From: JAJFUE01 sp039683515
Lineage (GTDB): Bacteria > Sumerlaeota > Sumerlaeia > MVZB01
Direction of reading: 5' to 3'
NCBI GenBank assembly: GCA_039683515.1
Contig: JBDKRG010000024.1
Coordinates: forward strand, 1 to 38,994
DNA: 38,994 bases
Below the pieces are notes generated by a model. That model had not been told where the DNA came from. It searched no databases and was given only the letters and a program-made list of their open reading frames with translations. Both the position numbers and the translations under genes were made by a program. Shown here piece by piece: positions 7,796-15,687 of the stretch (its first letter is position 1; each line of letters opens with the position of its first letter).

Positions 7796-10700
7796 ATGGA
7801 TGCTAGCGAACATGTCATTGGGATCGATCTGGGCACGACCAATTCGGTCGTGGCCGTGATCGAGGGGTCCGAACCCAAGGTCATTCCCAATCAGGAGGGG
7901 CACCCGCGGACGCCGTCGGTGGTGGCCATCGGCGACGACTGCCAGTATACCGTCGGCGAGATCGCGCTGCGCCAGGCCGCCACGCAGCCCCACCGCATCA
8001 TCAGCTCGATCAAGCGCCTCATTGGCCGGCTCCGCCAGGAAATCAACGACGAGGAGGAGATTTTCCCCTACGCGTTGAGCGCGCACGAGGACGGCCGGGT
8101 CATGGTGCGCGTCGGCGAGCGCGATTACCTGCCCGAGCAGATCGCGGCGCTCGTCCTGAAGAAGCTCAAGGAGGCGGCCGAGGACGAGCTCGGGGGCGAG
8201 GTCTCGCGCGTCGTCATCACCGTCCCGGCGTATTTCGACGACAACCAGCGCCAGGCGACGATGGAGGCGGCCCGGCTGGCCGGGCTCGACGTCCTGCGGC
8301 TGATCAACGAGCCGACCGCGGCGGCGATGGCCTACGGCCTCGGCCATGAGGGCCACGAGACGGTCGCCGTCTACGACTTCGGCGGCGGGACGTTCGACTT
8401 CAGCGTTCTCGACATCGAGAACAACACGTTCGAAGTGCTCGTGTCCACCGGCAACAGCCGGCTCGGCGGCGACGACCTGGACACCGTCCTGCTCGATTAC
8501 GTGGCGGACCGGTTCCTGGACGCGCACGGGCTGGACCTGCGCGGGGAGTCGGTGACGCTCAGGCGCCTGAAGGACGCGTGCGAGCGGGCCAAGTGCGAGC
8601 TGTCGACGGCGCACGAGACGCTCATCAGCCTGCCGTTCATCGCCTACCGCGACGGCGAGGCGCTGCACCTGGAGGAGACGATCGACCGCGACACGCTCGA
8701 GGACCTGATCGAGCCGCTCGTGCAGGAGACGCTCGAGTGCTGCACGCACGGCATCCGCCAGGCCAAGATCCGCAAGAACGAAATCACCCGGGTGATCCTG
8801 GTCGGCGGCTCGACGCGGATCCCGCTGGTGCAGGACAGCGTCGAGGATTTCTTCGGCATCGCGCCGTTCAAGGGGATCAATCCCGACGAGATCGTGGCCG
8901 TCGGGGCGGCGACGCAGGGCGCGGTCATGAACGGGGCGCTCGACGAGGTCGTGCTGCTCGACGTCACGCCGCACACGCTGGGGATCGAGATCAAGGGCAA
9001 CCGCAAGTCGACGATCATCGAGAAGAACAGCACGATCCCGATCAAGGTTTTCAAGACGTTCAGCACGACGGAGGACCGCCAGCAGTTCGTCAACATCCAC
9101 GCGCTGCAGGGCGACAGCGACAAGGCCTCCGACTGCCGGAGCCTCGGGCGGTTCACGCTGTCGGGCCTCCAGGAGGCCCCTGCCGGCGTGCCGCGCATCC
9201 GCGTGACGTTCTTCATCAACGCCGACGGGATGGTCGAGATCTCGGCCGCGGACATGCAGAGCGGCGCCGAGCGCTCGCTGATGATCAACCATGCGTATCT
9301 GCCCCCCGACGAGCGGCGTTCGTCGCAGGACGGCGAGCGGCGGCGGCGCCGGCGCCGGTCGGCCGCGGCCGGCATGACCGGTTCGCGGATGGAAGCGAGC
9401 ACGCCGACGCGGGCGGCAGGGACCACCACGCTGCGCCGCCGCGGCCCCCAGCCCCACGACAGCACGGCCGAGCACGCCGCGCCGGTCGATTTCGCCGAGA
9501 TCCAGGAAGAGATCCTGCAGGCGCCGGCCGCGCCGCCGGCGCCGGCGCCGCCGCGCCGGGTCGAGCCCAAGCCGCGGCCGGCGGTCAAAACGCCCGTGAC
9601 GGCGCCGCGGGGCGCCGCGGCGATGCCGCGCCGGGAGGCCGAGGTCGCCGAGACGATGGCGTGGCCGCCGGGGGCGGGTTCGGCCCGCGCCGCTAGGCGC
9701 GCGCAGTTCGGCGCCGACGTGCCGGCCCCGCTCGAGCCGCTCGTGAACAGCCTGATCGACGGCCGCCAGGACGATTCGGCGCGCGCGCTCTACGAGTCGG
9801 CGGGGGCGGGGTTCCTCGCGTTCTGCCGGGAGCGGCCCGACGAGGCGGCGCTGCAGATCCTGCTGGCGAAGTATTTCATGATGGTCAACCAGGCCGACGA
9901 CTCGCTCAAGGTCCTGGAGCAGATCCGCGACAGGCGCCTCACGCCCGCCGGCGAGTTGCTGGCGGCCTATGACGAGCTGTGCGGCCGGTTCCCCGATTAC
10001 CTGCCGGCCCGCGGCGACCGCGCCGACCTGGCCGAGGAAGCCGGCGACGTCGCCAAGGCCATCGAGGACCTCGAGGTCGTGGTCGAGAACAACGAGTCGG
10101 ACGAGGAATCGGTCCGGCGGCTGATCGGGCTGTATCAGCGCGAGCTGGCCGACCAGCCCGACGCCACCGTGCAGTTCAAGCTCGTCAAGACGTACCTGCA
10201 GCTGCGCGAGCTCGACGCCGCGATCACGCAGCTCCAGCAGCTGGTCACGATCCCCGAGCACCGCAACCGGGCCAACAAGGTGCTGGGGCTGTGCTTCTGG
10301 CAGAAGGGGATGCGCTACCTCGGGTGGCAGAAGTTCCGCACGCTGCCGCTCAACGACGAGATGAAGGACATTCTCTACCGCCTCGCCGACGACATGGAAC
10401 TGCACGACGAGCTGCTGCACGCCAAGTACGCCCTCGAGCGCATCTACGAAATGGACATCTCGTTCCGCGACACCGCCGAGCGGCTCAAGAAGCTCAGCTA
10501 CCGGCTCGAGCTGGCCCGCGACGCGCGCTACAGCTCGACGCCGCCGCCGTCGCAGACCCCCGCGCCCCACGACACCAACGCCGAGCTGGGCGCGCGGTTC
10601 GAGATCATCGAGGAGATCAACCGCGGGTCGATGGGCATCGTCTTCAAGGCGCGCGACAAGATCCTGGACGAGGTCGTGGCGATCAAATTGCTCAACGACT

Positions 10701-11356
10701 TCCTGTGCACCGACCCGGAGGCGGTCGAGCGCTTCAAGCAGGAAGCGCGGTCGGCGCGCCGGCTGACGCACCAGAACATCGTCCGCATCCACGACATGTT
10801 CGAGCTGGATTCGAAGAAAATCATCTCGATGGAGTTCATCGAGGGCGACAACCTCAAGACGCTGCTGGCGCGCAACGTCACGTTCAGCGAGGACATGGTG
10901 CTGACCTACCTCGTGCAGATCTGCGAGGGGCTCGCCTACGCCCACCGGCTGCACGTCGTGCATCGCGACATCAAGCCGGCCAACATCATGATCACCGACC
11001 GCAACCAGGTCAAAATCACCGACTTCGGCATCGCCAAGCTCCTGACCGAGCCCCAGACCAAGTCCGGCACGATGGTCATGGGCACGCCGCTCTACATGGC
11101 GCCCGAGCAGATCGAGGGGGGCAAGATCGACCACCGCTGCGACATTTACGCCCTGGGCATCATGCTGTTCGAGATGGTCATGGGCCATCCGCCGTTCCAC
11201 GAGGGGAACATCGAATACCAGCACATCCATTCGCCGGTGCCCGAAATCACCGTCGGCGTCAGCGACCGGCTTCGCAAGATCGTCCAGCATTGCATCAAAA
11301 AGCGGCCCGAGGACCGGTTCCAGACGGTCGAGGAAATCATGACCCGCATCATCTAG
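7796..11356 (+). CDS. Hsp70 (DnaK)-TPR-Ser/Thr protein kinase fusion
   Basis: One uninterrupted 1186-residue protein joins three modules. Residues 1-370 form an Hsp70 ATPase with its phosphate loops (GIDLGTTNSVV, VYDFGGGTFDFSV, VGGSTRIPLVQ) and NEPTAAAMAYG. Residues about 375-505 are the substrate-binding beta domain. The alpha-helical lid is absent, replaced by a basic, Ala/Pro-rich linker. Residues about 660-915 are helical TPR-like repeats. From about 935 a PknB/Hanks-type kinase follows with VAIK (Lys964), HRDIKPAN (Asp1058), DFG (Asp1076) and MAPEQ, so all catalytic residues are present; the first glycine of the loop is Asn (INRGSMG). I see no transmembrane segment after the kinase, so it is probably cytoplasmic. 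Likely role (inference): sensing unfolded protein or client binding and signalling by phosphorylation. Start is uncertain: an ATG at 7781 is also in frame. A STAS gene follows 21 bp downstream. Confidence 0.9.
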   Translation: MDASEHVIGIDLGTTNSVVAVIEGSEPKVIPNQEGHPRTPSVVAIGDDCQYTVGEIALRQAATQPHRIISSIKRLIGRLRQEINDEEEIFPYALSAHEDGRVMVRVGERDYLPEQIAALVLKKLKEAAEDELGGEVSRVVITVPAYFDDNQRQATMEAARLAGLDVLRLINEPTAAAMAYGLGHEGHETVAVYDFGGGTFDFSVLDIENNTFEVLVSTGNSRLGGDDLDTVLLDYVADRFLDAHGLDLRGESVTLRRLKDACERAKCELSTAHETLISLPFIAYRDGEALHLEETIDRDTLEDLIEPLVQETLECCTHGIRQAKIRKNEITRVILVGGSTRIPLVQDSVEDFFGIAPFKGINPDEIVAVGAATQGAVMNGALDEVVLLDVTPHTLGIEIKGNRKSTIIEKNSTIPIKVFKTFSTTEDRQQFVNIHALQGDSDKASDCRSLGRFTLSGLQEAPAGVPRIRVTFFINADGMVEISAADMQSGAERSLMINHAYLPPDERRSSQDGERRRRRRRSAAAGMTGSRMEASTPTRAAGTTTLRRRGPQPHDSTAEHAAPVDFAEIQEEILQAPAAPPAPAPPRRVEPKPRPAVKTPVTAPRGAAAMPRREAEVAETMAWPPGAGSARAARRAQFGADVPAPLEPLVNSLIDGRQDDSARALYESAGAGFLAFCRERPDEAALQILLAKYFMMVNQADDSLKVLEQIRDRRLTPAGELLAAYDELCGRFPDYLPARGDRADLAEEAGDVAKAIEDLEVVVENNESDEESVRRLIGLYQRELADQPDATVQFKLVKTYLQLRELDAAITQLQQLVTIPEHRNRANKVLGLCFWQKGMRYLGWQKFRTLPLNDEMKDILYRLADDMELHDELLHAKYALERIYEMDISFRDTAERLKKLSYRLELARDARYSSTPPPSQTPAPHDTNAELGARFEIIEEINRGSMGIVFKARDKILDEVVAIKLLNDFLCTDPEAVERFKQEARSARRLTHQNIVRIHDMFELDSKKIISMEFIEGDNLKTLLARNVTFSEDMVLTYLVQICEGLAYAHRLHVVHRDIKPANIMITDRNQVKITDFGIAKLLTEPQTKSGTMVMGTPLYMAPEQIEGGKIDHRCDIYALGIMLFEMVMGHPPFHEGNIEYQHIHSPVPEITVGVSDRLRKIVQHCIKKRPEDRFQTVEEIMTRII

Positions 11357-11377
11357 GGGATCGAGTAAGGCTGTATT

Positions 11378-11740
11378 ATGGCTACCACAGGCGATTTCGT
11401 TGTATTGAGAGACCATTACCCGCACCAGGACGTCTGCGCGCGCACGGTCGAGCTGCACGACTCGACCCTGACCGTGACTTTGGCCGGCCAGATCAAGTTC
11501 GACGCCAACCTGTCGGTCCAGCAGTTCCTCCTCGACCTGCTGGACGAGCACAAGCCCAAGTGCATGATCCTGGACTGCCACGACGTGACGTTCGTCGACA
11601 GCCAGGGGCTCTCGATGATCCTGCAGGCGCACCACGCCTGCCGCGCGGCCGGCAGCCTGCTGTCCGTGCGCGACCCCAACCCGTTCCTGCGGGACCTGCT
11701 CAGGCTGACCCGGATCGACACCTACCTGAATTTGTGCTGA
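11378..11740 (+). CDS. STAS-domain anti-sigma factor antagonist
   Basis: A 120-residue single-domain STAS protein (SpoIIAA/RsbV-like). After a central beta strand (CMILDCHDVTFV) comes VDSQGLSMIL, matching the D-S-x-G-L loop in which the Ser after Asp is the phosphorylated residue in SpoIIAA and RsbV; here that is Ser75. Members act by binding an anti-sigma kinase when unphosphorylated, freeing a sigma factor or other partner. It starts 21 bp after the Hsp70-kinase fusion on the same strand, so the pair is almost certainly co-transcribed and the kinase may act on it or on its partner. An RsbW-type HATPase is not adjacent, but a REC-HATPase protein is encoded about 25 kb away. The N-terminal 25 residues extend beyond the minimal domain. 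Confidence 0.87.
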   Translation: MATTGDFVVLRDHYPHQDVCARTVELHDSTLTVTLAGQIKFDANLSVQQFLLDLLDEHKPKCMILDCHDVTFVDSQGLSMILQAHHACRAAGSLLSVRDPNPFLRDLLRLTRIDTYLNLC

Positions 11741-11753
11741 CGAGATCGCACGA

Positions 11754-12011
11754 CTAAGGCGTTTGCGGGCCTTTGGCGGGGGCGCCGAGGATCGACGAGC
11801 CGTCGCGCATTTCCTGCTCCATCCGGCGCATGCGGTCGGCGCTGGCGGAGGGGACCGGGTCCTCGGACCATTTCTTGGTCTCGGAGACCGGCACGCCCAG
11901 GAAGTACGTCCGCGTGATGACGTACGGGGGCTCGGTGACGACCTTCTTCCGGATCGGAGAACAGCCGGCCGCCAACAGGCAGAGGGTGATCATCAATAGC
12001 GATTTTTTCAT
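11754..12011 (-). CDS. Small predicted lipoprotein
   Basis: An 85-residue protein with a type II signal peptide: MKKS n-region, hydrophobic core and lipobox LLAAGC, with Cys17 as the lipidated residue. The mature part is short and charged and has no family I recognise. The start at MKKS is supported by AGGAAGG about 8 nt upstream and by the signal peptide beginning there; a longer frame upstream reads through repeat DNA. It is the last gene of a long minus-strand run and converges with the STAS gene 13 bp away. No function assigned. Confidence 0.75.
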   Translation of the reverse strand: MKKSLLMITLCLLAAGCSPIRKKVVTEPPYVITRTYFLGVPVSETKKWSEDPVPSASADRMRRMEQEMRDGSSILGAPAKGPQTP

Positions 12012-12017
12012 GCGTGT

Positions 12018-12066
12018 TTTCCTTCCTCTCCGCGCTCTCTGTTTATCTCGGCGTCTCTGCGACAAA
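12018..12066. repeat. Single arm of the TTGTCGCAGAGA repeat family
   Basis: Read on the minus strand this spacer is TTGTCGCAGAGACGCCGAGA followed by more CAGAGA-type units. It matches either arm of the inverted element at 22772-22878 and the tail copy at 38929-38967. It sits directly upstream of the ribosome-binding site of the small lipoprotein gene. Confidence 0.7.
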
Positions 12067-12068
12067 AT

Positions 12069-13682
12069 TTATTTCCGTTTCCTCACGCAGACCAGGTCCT
12101 TGGCGCCGCGGATGTAGATCTCGCCGTCGGCGAAGGCGGGGGTGACGTGGATCGGCTCGCCGATCTCGCCCTGGCCCTCGATCTTGTATTCGCCGCCCAG
12201 GCCGAAGATGCGGGTGACGCCGTCCTGGCCGCACAGGTAGACGCGCCCGCCGACGAGGACCGGCGAGGCGGTCACGCCGCACTCGAGCGATTTCTCCCAG
12301 GCCGGCTTGCCGTCGGCGGCGTTTATGCAATACAGGTTTCCGGCGCTGAAAACAAGGAGCACGCGCCGGCCGTCGCCGACGGGACTGGCGATGTCGCCGA
12401 CCGCGTCGTTGCTCTTCCACAGGACGTTCGACCGGGTCACGTTCCCCGAGCCGCCGGGGCGGATCGCGAGCGTGCGGTCGGTGGTGACGAAAATGCGCTC
12501 GCCGTCGAAGCCGGGCGAGGGGACGACGTCGCCGCCGAGCGCCTTGACGCGCCACAGTTCCTTGCCGCCGGCCGGGTCATATGAAATCACCCACGGGTCG
12601 GCGCACGTGACGAGCTCGGAGCGGGCCGGGGTTTTGATCAGCGCGGGAGTCGCCCATGAGCTGCCGACGTCGCGCGCCGTCGACCAGCGCTCATTACCGG
12701 TGGCGGCGTCGATGCCGATGAGCCGCGATTTTTTGTCGCGCGCCGAGCCCTGGTCGAGCTGCACGATGAGCGTGCCCTCGTGGAGGATGAGCGAGCTGGC
12801 GTGGCCGTACTGGTTGTCGGGGATGCCGAACTGCTTCGTCCACGCCTGGTTGCCCTCGAAATCGAACGCGGCCAGGATGCCGGTCGGGAAGAGTGCGTAG
12901 AAGCGCTTGCCGTCGGTGGCGCCGGTCGAGGCCGCGAAGCCGGCGTCCTCGCTCGGGGCGATCTCGGCCGGCGGGCTGATCGACTTATCCCAGAGCAGGC
13001 GGCCGTCGGCGCGGTCGAAACACATCACGTGGTGGGCGGCCTTGTCGCCGCCGGTCAGGAAGACGCGGTCGCCCCACACGACCGGCGAGCTTTTGCCGGG
13101 GGCGGGGATCGGGGACTTCCAGCCGATGTTGAGGTTCGAAGCGAGGCTCCACGTCGTCGGGTAGTCGGCCGCGGCCGCGATGCCGAGGTTGGACGGGCCG
13201 CGGAAATTCGGCCAGTTCTGCTTGTAGGGCGAAGGCTTGCCTTTGCCGATGACGGCGAGGCCGGCGAACAGGATCAACGCCGCGCCGGCGACCGCGAGCG
13301 CCTCGTTGCGTTCGCGCGCGGCGAACTGGGCGTCGGTCAGGCGCGCGCGCCTGCGCGGCTGCGTGTTCAGCCTCACGAACCAGCGGCCGCTCAGCACGAA
13401 CGCGATCACGGCGGCCGCGATCATGTAGCCGCCGACCGCATCCTGCCGCCGCGCGCGGAAGTAATCCTGGCGCAGCTTCCGGTCGAGCTGCCGGATCGAT
13501 TCGACGGTTTTCGGATCGGGCTTTGCGGCAAGCTGCTCTTTCTGTTTCTTGATTTCCTTGTTCACCAGCACGCCGGACTGGACTTCATGCCGATGCATGA
13601 CGACCAGCCGGCCGGCGACCGCGAGCGCGAACGCGGCGGCGACGATCATCATCAGGAGGGCGGTCTTCCGCGTCGGGCTCAT
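12069..13682 (-). CDS. Membrane-anchored PQQ-type (BamB-like) beta-propeller protein
   Basis: A 537-residue protein with three transmembrane segments in its first 190 residues (MMIVAAAFALAVAG, YMIAAAVIAFVLSG and LAVAGAALILFAGLAVIG) and a charged helical stretch between the first two. From about residue 165 it becomes an eight-bladed-type PQQ/BamB-like propeller, entered by WPNFRGPSNLG, with repeats such as DRADGRLLWDKS, DAATGNERWS and NAADGKPAWEKS. The propeller would face the periplasm. The ATG overlaps the stop of the upstream Fe-S gene as ATGA, so the two are translationally coupled, tying the propeller to a ferredoxin/NapH-like module. Whether it binds a redox cofactor is not visible; the pattern is also used for non-enzymatic scaffolds. 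Confidence 0.82.
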   Translation of the reverse strand: MSPTRKTALLMMIVAAAFALAVAGRLVVMHRHEVQSGVLVNKEIKKQKEQLAAKPDPKTVESIRQLDRKLRQDYFRARRQDAVGGYMIAAAVIAFVLSGRWFVRLNTQPRRRARLTDAQFAARERNEALAVAGAALILFAGLAVIGKGKPSPYKQNWPNFRGPSNLGIAAAADYPTTWSLASNLNIGWKSPIPAPGKSSPVVWGDRVFLTGGDKAAHHVMCFDRADGRLLWDKSISPPAEIAPSEDAGFAASTGATDGKRFYALFPTGILAAFDFEGNQAWTKQFGIPDNQYGHASSLILHEGTLIVQLDQGSARDKKSRLIGIDAATGNERWSTARDVGSSWATPALIKTPARSELVTCADPWVISYDPAGGKELWRVKALGGDVVPSPGFDGERIFVTTDRTLAIRPGGSGNVTRSNVLWKSNDAVGDIASPVGDGRRVLLVFSAGNLYCINAADGKPAWEKSLECGVTASPVLVGGRVYLCGQDGVTRIFGLGGEYKIEGQGEIGEPIHVTPAFADGEIYIRGAKDLVCVRKRK

Positions 13683-14047
13683 GAGGGCGCCCCCGCGCGC
13701 TTGACGCGCTTGCGCTCGACCGGGCACCTGGTCCAGCACCGGCCGCACGTCGTGCACAGGATCGGGTCGACTTCGTAATGATGCGGGGCGCGCCGCGAGA
13801 GAACCGCCGCGATCTGAAGCGCGACGACCAGCCCGCACCAGGCGCCGAAAATCGTCGTGCCGGCCGTGAACCGGTTCGTGATTTCGGCGGCCTGGATCTG
13901 GACGATCCGGTTGCCATTGCCGTTGCGCCGGGCGATCGCGACGACGTTGTTGATGCGCGCCAGCTCGGGGCCGGAGCCGTGGCCGACCCACGCGCCCAGG
14001 AGCGGCCAGAGGAAAAGCCCGGCGATGAGGACGGCGCGGCGGATCAT
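13679..14047 (-). CDS. Small membrane protein with one 4Fe-4S motif
   Basis: A 122-residue protein with two hydrophobic segments (AVLIAGLFLWPLLGAWVG at residues 5-22 and FGAWCGLVVALQIAAVLS near residues 65-82). Near its end is CTTCGRCWTRCP, a complete CxxCxxCxxxCP ligand set for one [4Fe-4S] cluster, followed by a basic tail. By topology the cluster would lie on the same side as both termini. The ATG overlaps the stop of the NapH-like gene as ATGA, and its own stop overlaps the next ATG the same way, giving a chain of coupled genes. I do not know a named family with this layout; an electron-transfer subunit is the natural reading. Confidence 0.75.
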   Translation of the reverse strand: MIRRAVLIAGLFLWPLLGAWVGHGSGPELARINNVVAIARRNGNGNRIVQIQAAEITNRFTAGTTIFGAWCGLVVALQIAAVLSRRAPHHYEVDPILCTTCGRCWTRCPVERKRVKRAGAPS

Positions 14048-14886
14048 GGGCGGGCCTTCCTTTCCTCGCGGCGGCCCTCGCGGATCGCGCCCAGCGGGCA
14101 CTCGTCGCTGCAATGGGCGCAGGCCACGCACTGGTCCGAGGCGATCTCGACCTTCTTCAGCGTGAAGCGCGAGAAGATCCCCAGCAGCGCCCCATACGGG
14201 CACAGGAACCGGCAATACGGCCGCGCGACGAACAGCGAGCCGACGAGGAACGCGCCGGCCAGAACCCAGCCGCCGAACTCCGCCGACATCCTGAAGAACG
14301 AAACGAACGGGTCGTAGCGGCAGACGAGGTAGGAGGTCCCGGTCGCCGCGAACAGCACGACGAGGCCGAGGTAGAAATAACGGAGCATGCCGAGGCCGGC
14401 GGCGAGCCAGTCGGGGATCCGAATCGGTTTAACGAGCAGGAGTTCCTGCAGCGCGCCGTGCGGGCAGACGCCGCCGCAGAAGACGCGGCCCACGATGAGC
14501 GCGAACAGGATCGGGACGGCGAAGAAAATCAGCGCGGCGATCGGCACGATGCAGGAGGGGTCGAACACGCCCTGCGCGACGTTCTGGATCGATCCGATCG
14601 GGCAGATGCACCCCTTGCGGTAGAAGCCGAAATAGGCAAGCGAGAAAACCGAAAGCCACACGAGCGCGCGGCGGCTGCGCCAGCGGTAGACGATCAGCGA
14701 GGCCGCCACGAGCGCGGCGACGAGCATGCCGGCGTCGAGCCAGATGAGCCAGTCGGCGCGCGGCGCGCCCTGCACCGACTGGGGGGTGACGTAGCCGGGG
14801 CCCAAGTCGGGCGGCGGGAACCGCTCGGCCGCAACCGCCCCGCCGATCAAAACGCACGCCAGTAAAAATGCCTTCAGTAGTTTCAA
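14044..14886 (-). CDS. NapH/NosR-like polytopic membrane ferredoxin
   Basis: A 280-residue integral membrane protein of the NapH/NosR/CcoG polyferredoxin type. It has five or six transmembrane segments and three Cys-Pro loops: GCICPIGSIQ, FCGGVCPHGALQE and RFLCPYGALLG, the C-x3-C-P and C-P-x-G signatures of that family. A classic cluster-binding motif, CVACAHCSDECPLGAI, follows near the C-terminus. Such proteins take electrons from quinol or pass them to periplasmic ferredoxins. The start is inferred: a TTG overlapping the upstream stop codon (TTGA) places the first residues at the signal-anchor helix LLKAFLLACVLIGG. An upstream ATG in the same frame would give an improbable basic leader. It is coupled to Fe-S genes on both sides. 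Confidence 0.83.
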   Translation of the reverse strand: MKLLKAFLLACVLIGGAVAAERFPPPDLGPGYVTPQSVQGAPRADWLIWLDAGMLVAALVAASLIVYRWRSRRALVWLSVFSLAYFGFYRKGCICPIGSIQNVAQGVFDPSCIVPIAALIFFAVPILFALIVGRVFCGGVCPHGALQELLLVKPIRIPDWLAAGLGMLRYFYLGLVVLFAATGTSYLVCRYDPFVSFFRMSAEFGGWVLAGAFLVGSLFVARPYCRFLCPYGALLGIFSRFTLKKVEIASDQCVACAHCSDECPLGAIREGRREERKARP

Positions 14887-15452
14887 CTTTGCGGCCTTTG
14901 GCGGGGGATGTAGGGGGTGTCGGCCGGGACGCGCGAGATGGCGTGGCGCGGGCAGGCCGTCGCGATCGAGCACTGGTTGCAGTCAACGCATTTTTCCTGG
15001 CTGATCTGCAGGTGGAGCGAGCCGTTGCCGTACTGCGCGCAATCGGAAACGCAGCGGCCGCACGCGATGCACTTGCCCTTGTCGATCGTGTATTCGAAAT
15101 ACGGCTCCTCGACGTAGCGGCGGACGATGGCGTTGGTCGGGCAGATCTGGTTCTCGGCGCCCTCGTTGAGCTCGGAGGGCTGGCTGCCGAAGAAGCCCGA
15201 GCACAGGTCGCAGTAGCCGCACATCGAGAAGGCGTTGACGCAGCGGACGGCCGATTGTTCGAGGACGCAATGGGTCGCGCAGCGGCCGCAGGCGATGCAC
15301 TTGGCCGGGTCGATCTGCCAGACCATGTTGCCGGAGGCCTTGACGTTGCGCGCGGCGAGGCCGCCGACGCCGCCGCCCAGCGCCAGGAGCAAAAGCCCGC
15401 GCCCGCACTGGGTGAGGAATTCCTCGCGCGTCATTTTCTTTTCGTCAGCCAT
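14883..15452 (-). CDS. Multi-cluster ferredoxin with Tat-like leader
   Basis: A 189-residue ferredoxin resembling the DmsB/NapG group. The leader TREEFLTQCGRGLLLLALGG has the shape of a Tat signal but lacks the twin arginine, so export by Tat is doubtful. Cys-rich motifs follow in order: CIACGRCATHC (residues 52-62), CGYCDLC, an isolated CP of QICPTNAI, CIACGRCVSDC and CVDCNQCSIATACP. This is enough for three or four [4Fe-4S] clusters. CGYCDLCSGFF is not a standard spacing. It heads the Fe-S gene chain; its stop overlaps the TTG start of the NapH-like gene. A GGAGA ribosome-binding site 7 nt before the ATG lies inside the first unit of a triplicated leader repeat. Confidence 0.84.
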   Translation of the reverse strand: MADEKKMTREEFLTQCGRGLLLLALGGGVGGLAARNVKASGNMVWQIDPAKCIACGRCATHCVLEQSAVRCVNAFSMCGYCDLCSGFFGSQPSELNEGAENQICPTNAIVRRYVEEPYFEYTIDKGKCIACGRCVSDCAQYGNGSLHLQISQEKCVDCNQCSIATACPRHAISRVPADTPYIPRQRPQS

Positions 15453-15454
15453 GG

Positions 15455-15594
15455 GTTGTCTCCGGTGAAGCCCGCGCTTACGCTTGGGCTACTGCATTAC
15501 AAGTTGTCTCCGAGAGCCCGCGCTTACGCTTGGGCTACTGCATCACAAGTTGTCTCCGAGAGCCCGCGCTTGCGCCTGGGCTACTGCATCAAAT
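15455..15594. repeat. Three tandem 46-48-bp repeats forming the leader of the ferredoxin gene
   Basis: Units lie at 15455-15502, 15503-15548 and 15549-15594. Each begins GTTGTCTCCG, which is GGAGACAAC, a Shine-Dalgarno-like string, on the coding strand. Each also holds the imperfect palindrome GCCCGCGCTTACGCTTGGGC followed by TACTGCAT. A related single copy of the palindrome unit is at 38057-38083. Only the unit next to the gene supplies the working ribosome-binding site. There are no unique spacers, so this is not CRISPR. Confidence 0.85.
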
Positions 15595-15687
15595 GATCTC
15601 TCCGCGGGTGATCTTGTTCTGGTCATCGTTCATGGATGGTTCCGATTTTCGATTACGATTACGCTTACGCGCACGAATTTTTGGGCT
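15595..15687. repeat. Short gene-free spacer with GATTACGATTACG-type repeat
   Basis: This spacer lies between the leader repeats of the ferredoxin gene and the stop of the second propeller gene. It contains a low-complexity stretch, CGATTACGATTACGCTTACG (15650-15669), related in style to the CATCGTGCTCGT tract at 26220-26282. No gene or clear terminator is visible. Confidence 0.55.

Noticed and set aside
6911..11635. Open frame of more than 1500 codons on the minus strand opposite the Hsp70-kinase gene
   Set aside because: It is composed of Arg/Asp/Leu/Val-rich mirror sequence without domains or signal features, as expected opposite a GC-rich gene with strong third-position bias. The plus strand has clear Hsp70, kinase and STAS motifs.
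12066..12120. tRNA or rRNA genes anywhere in the window
   Set aside because: I looked for T-loop (GGTTCRANYCC) cloverleaf patterns and conserved rRNA stretches on both strands and saw none. A covariance-model scan would be decisive.
15455..15594. CRISPR array
   Set aside because: The three units are contiguous near-identical tandem copies without unique spacers, and no cas genes are nearby.
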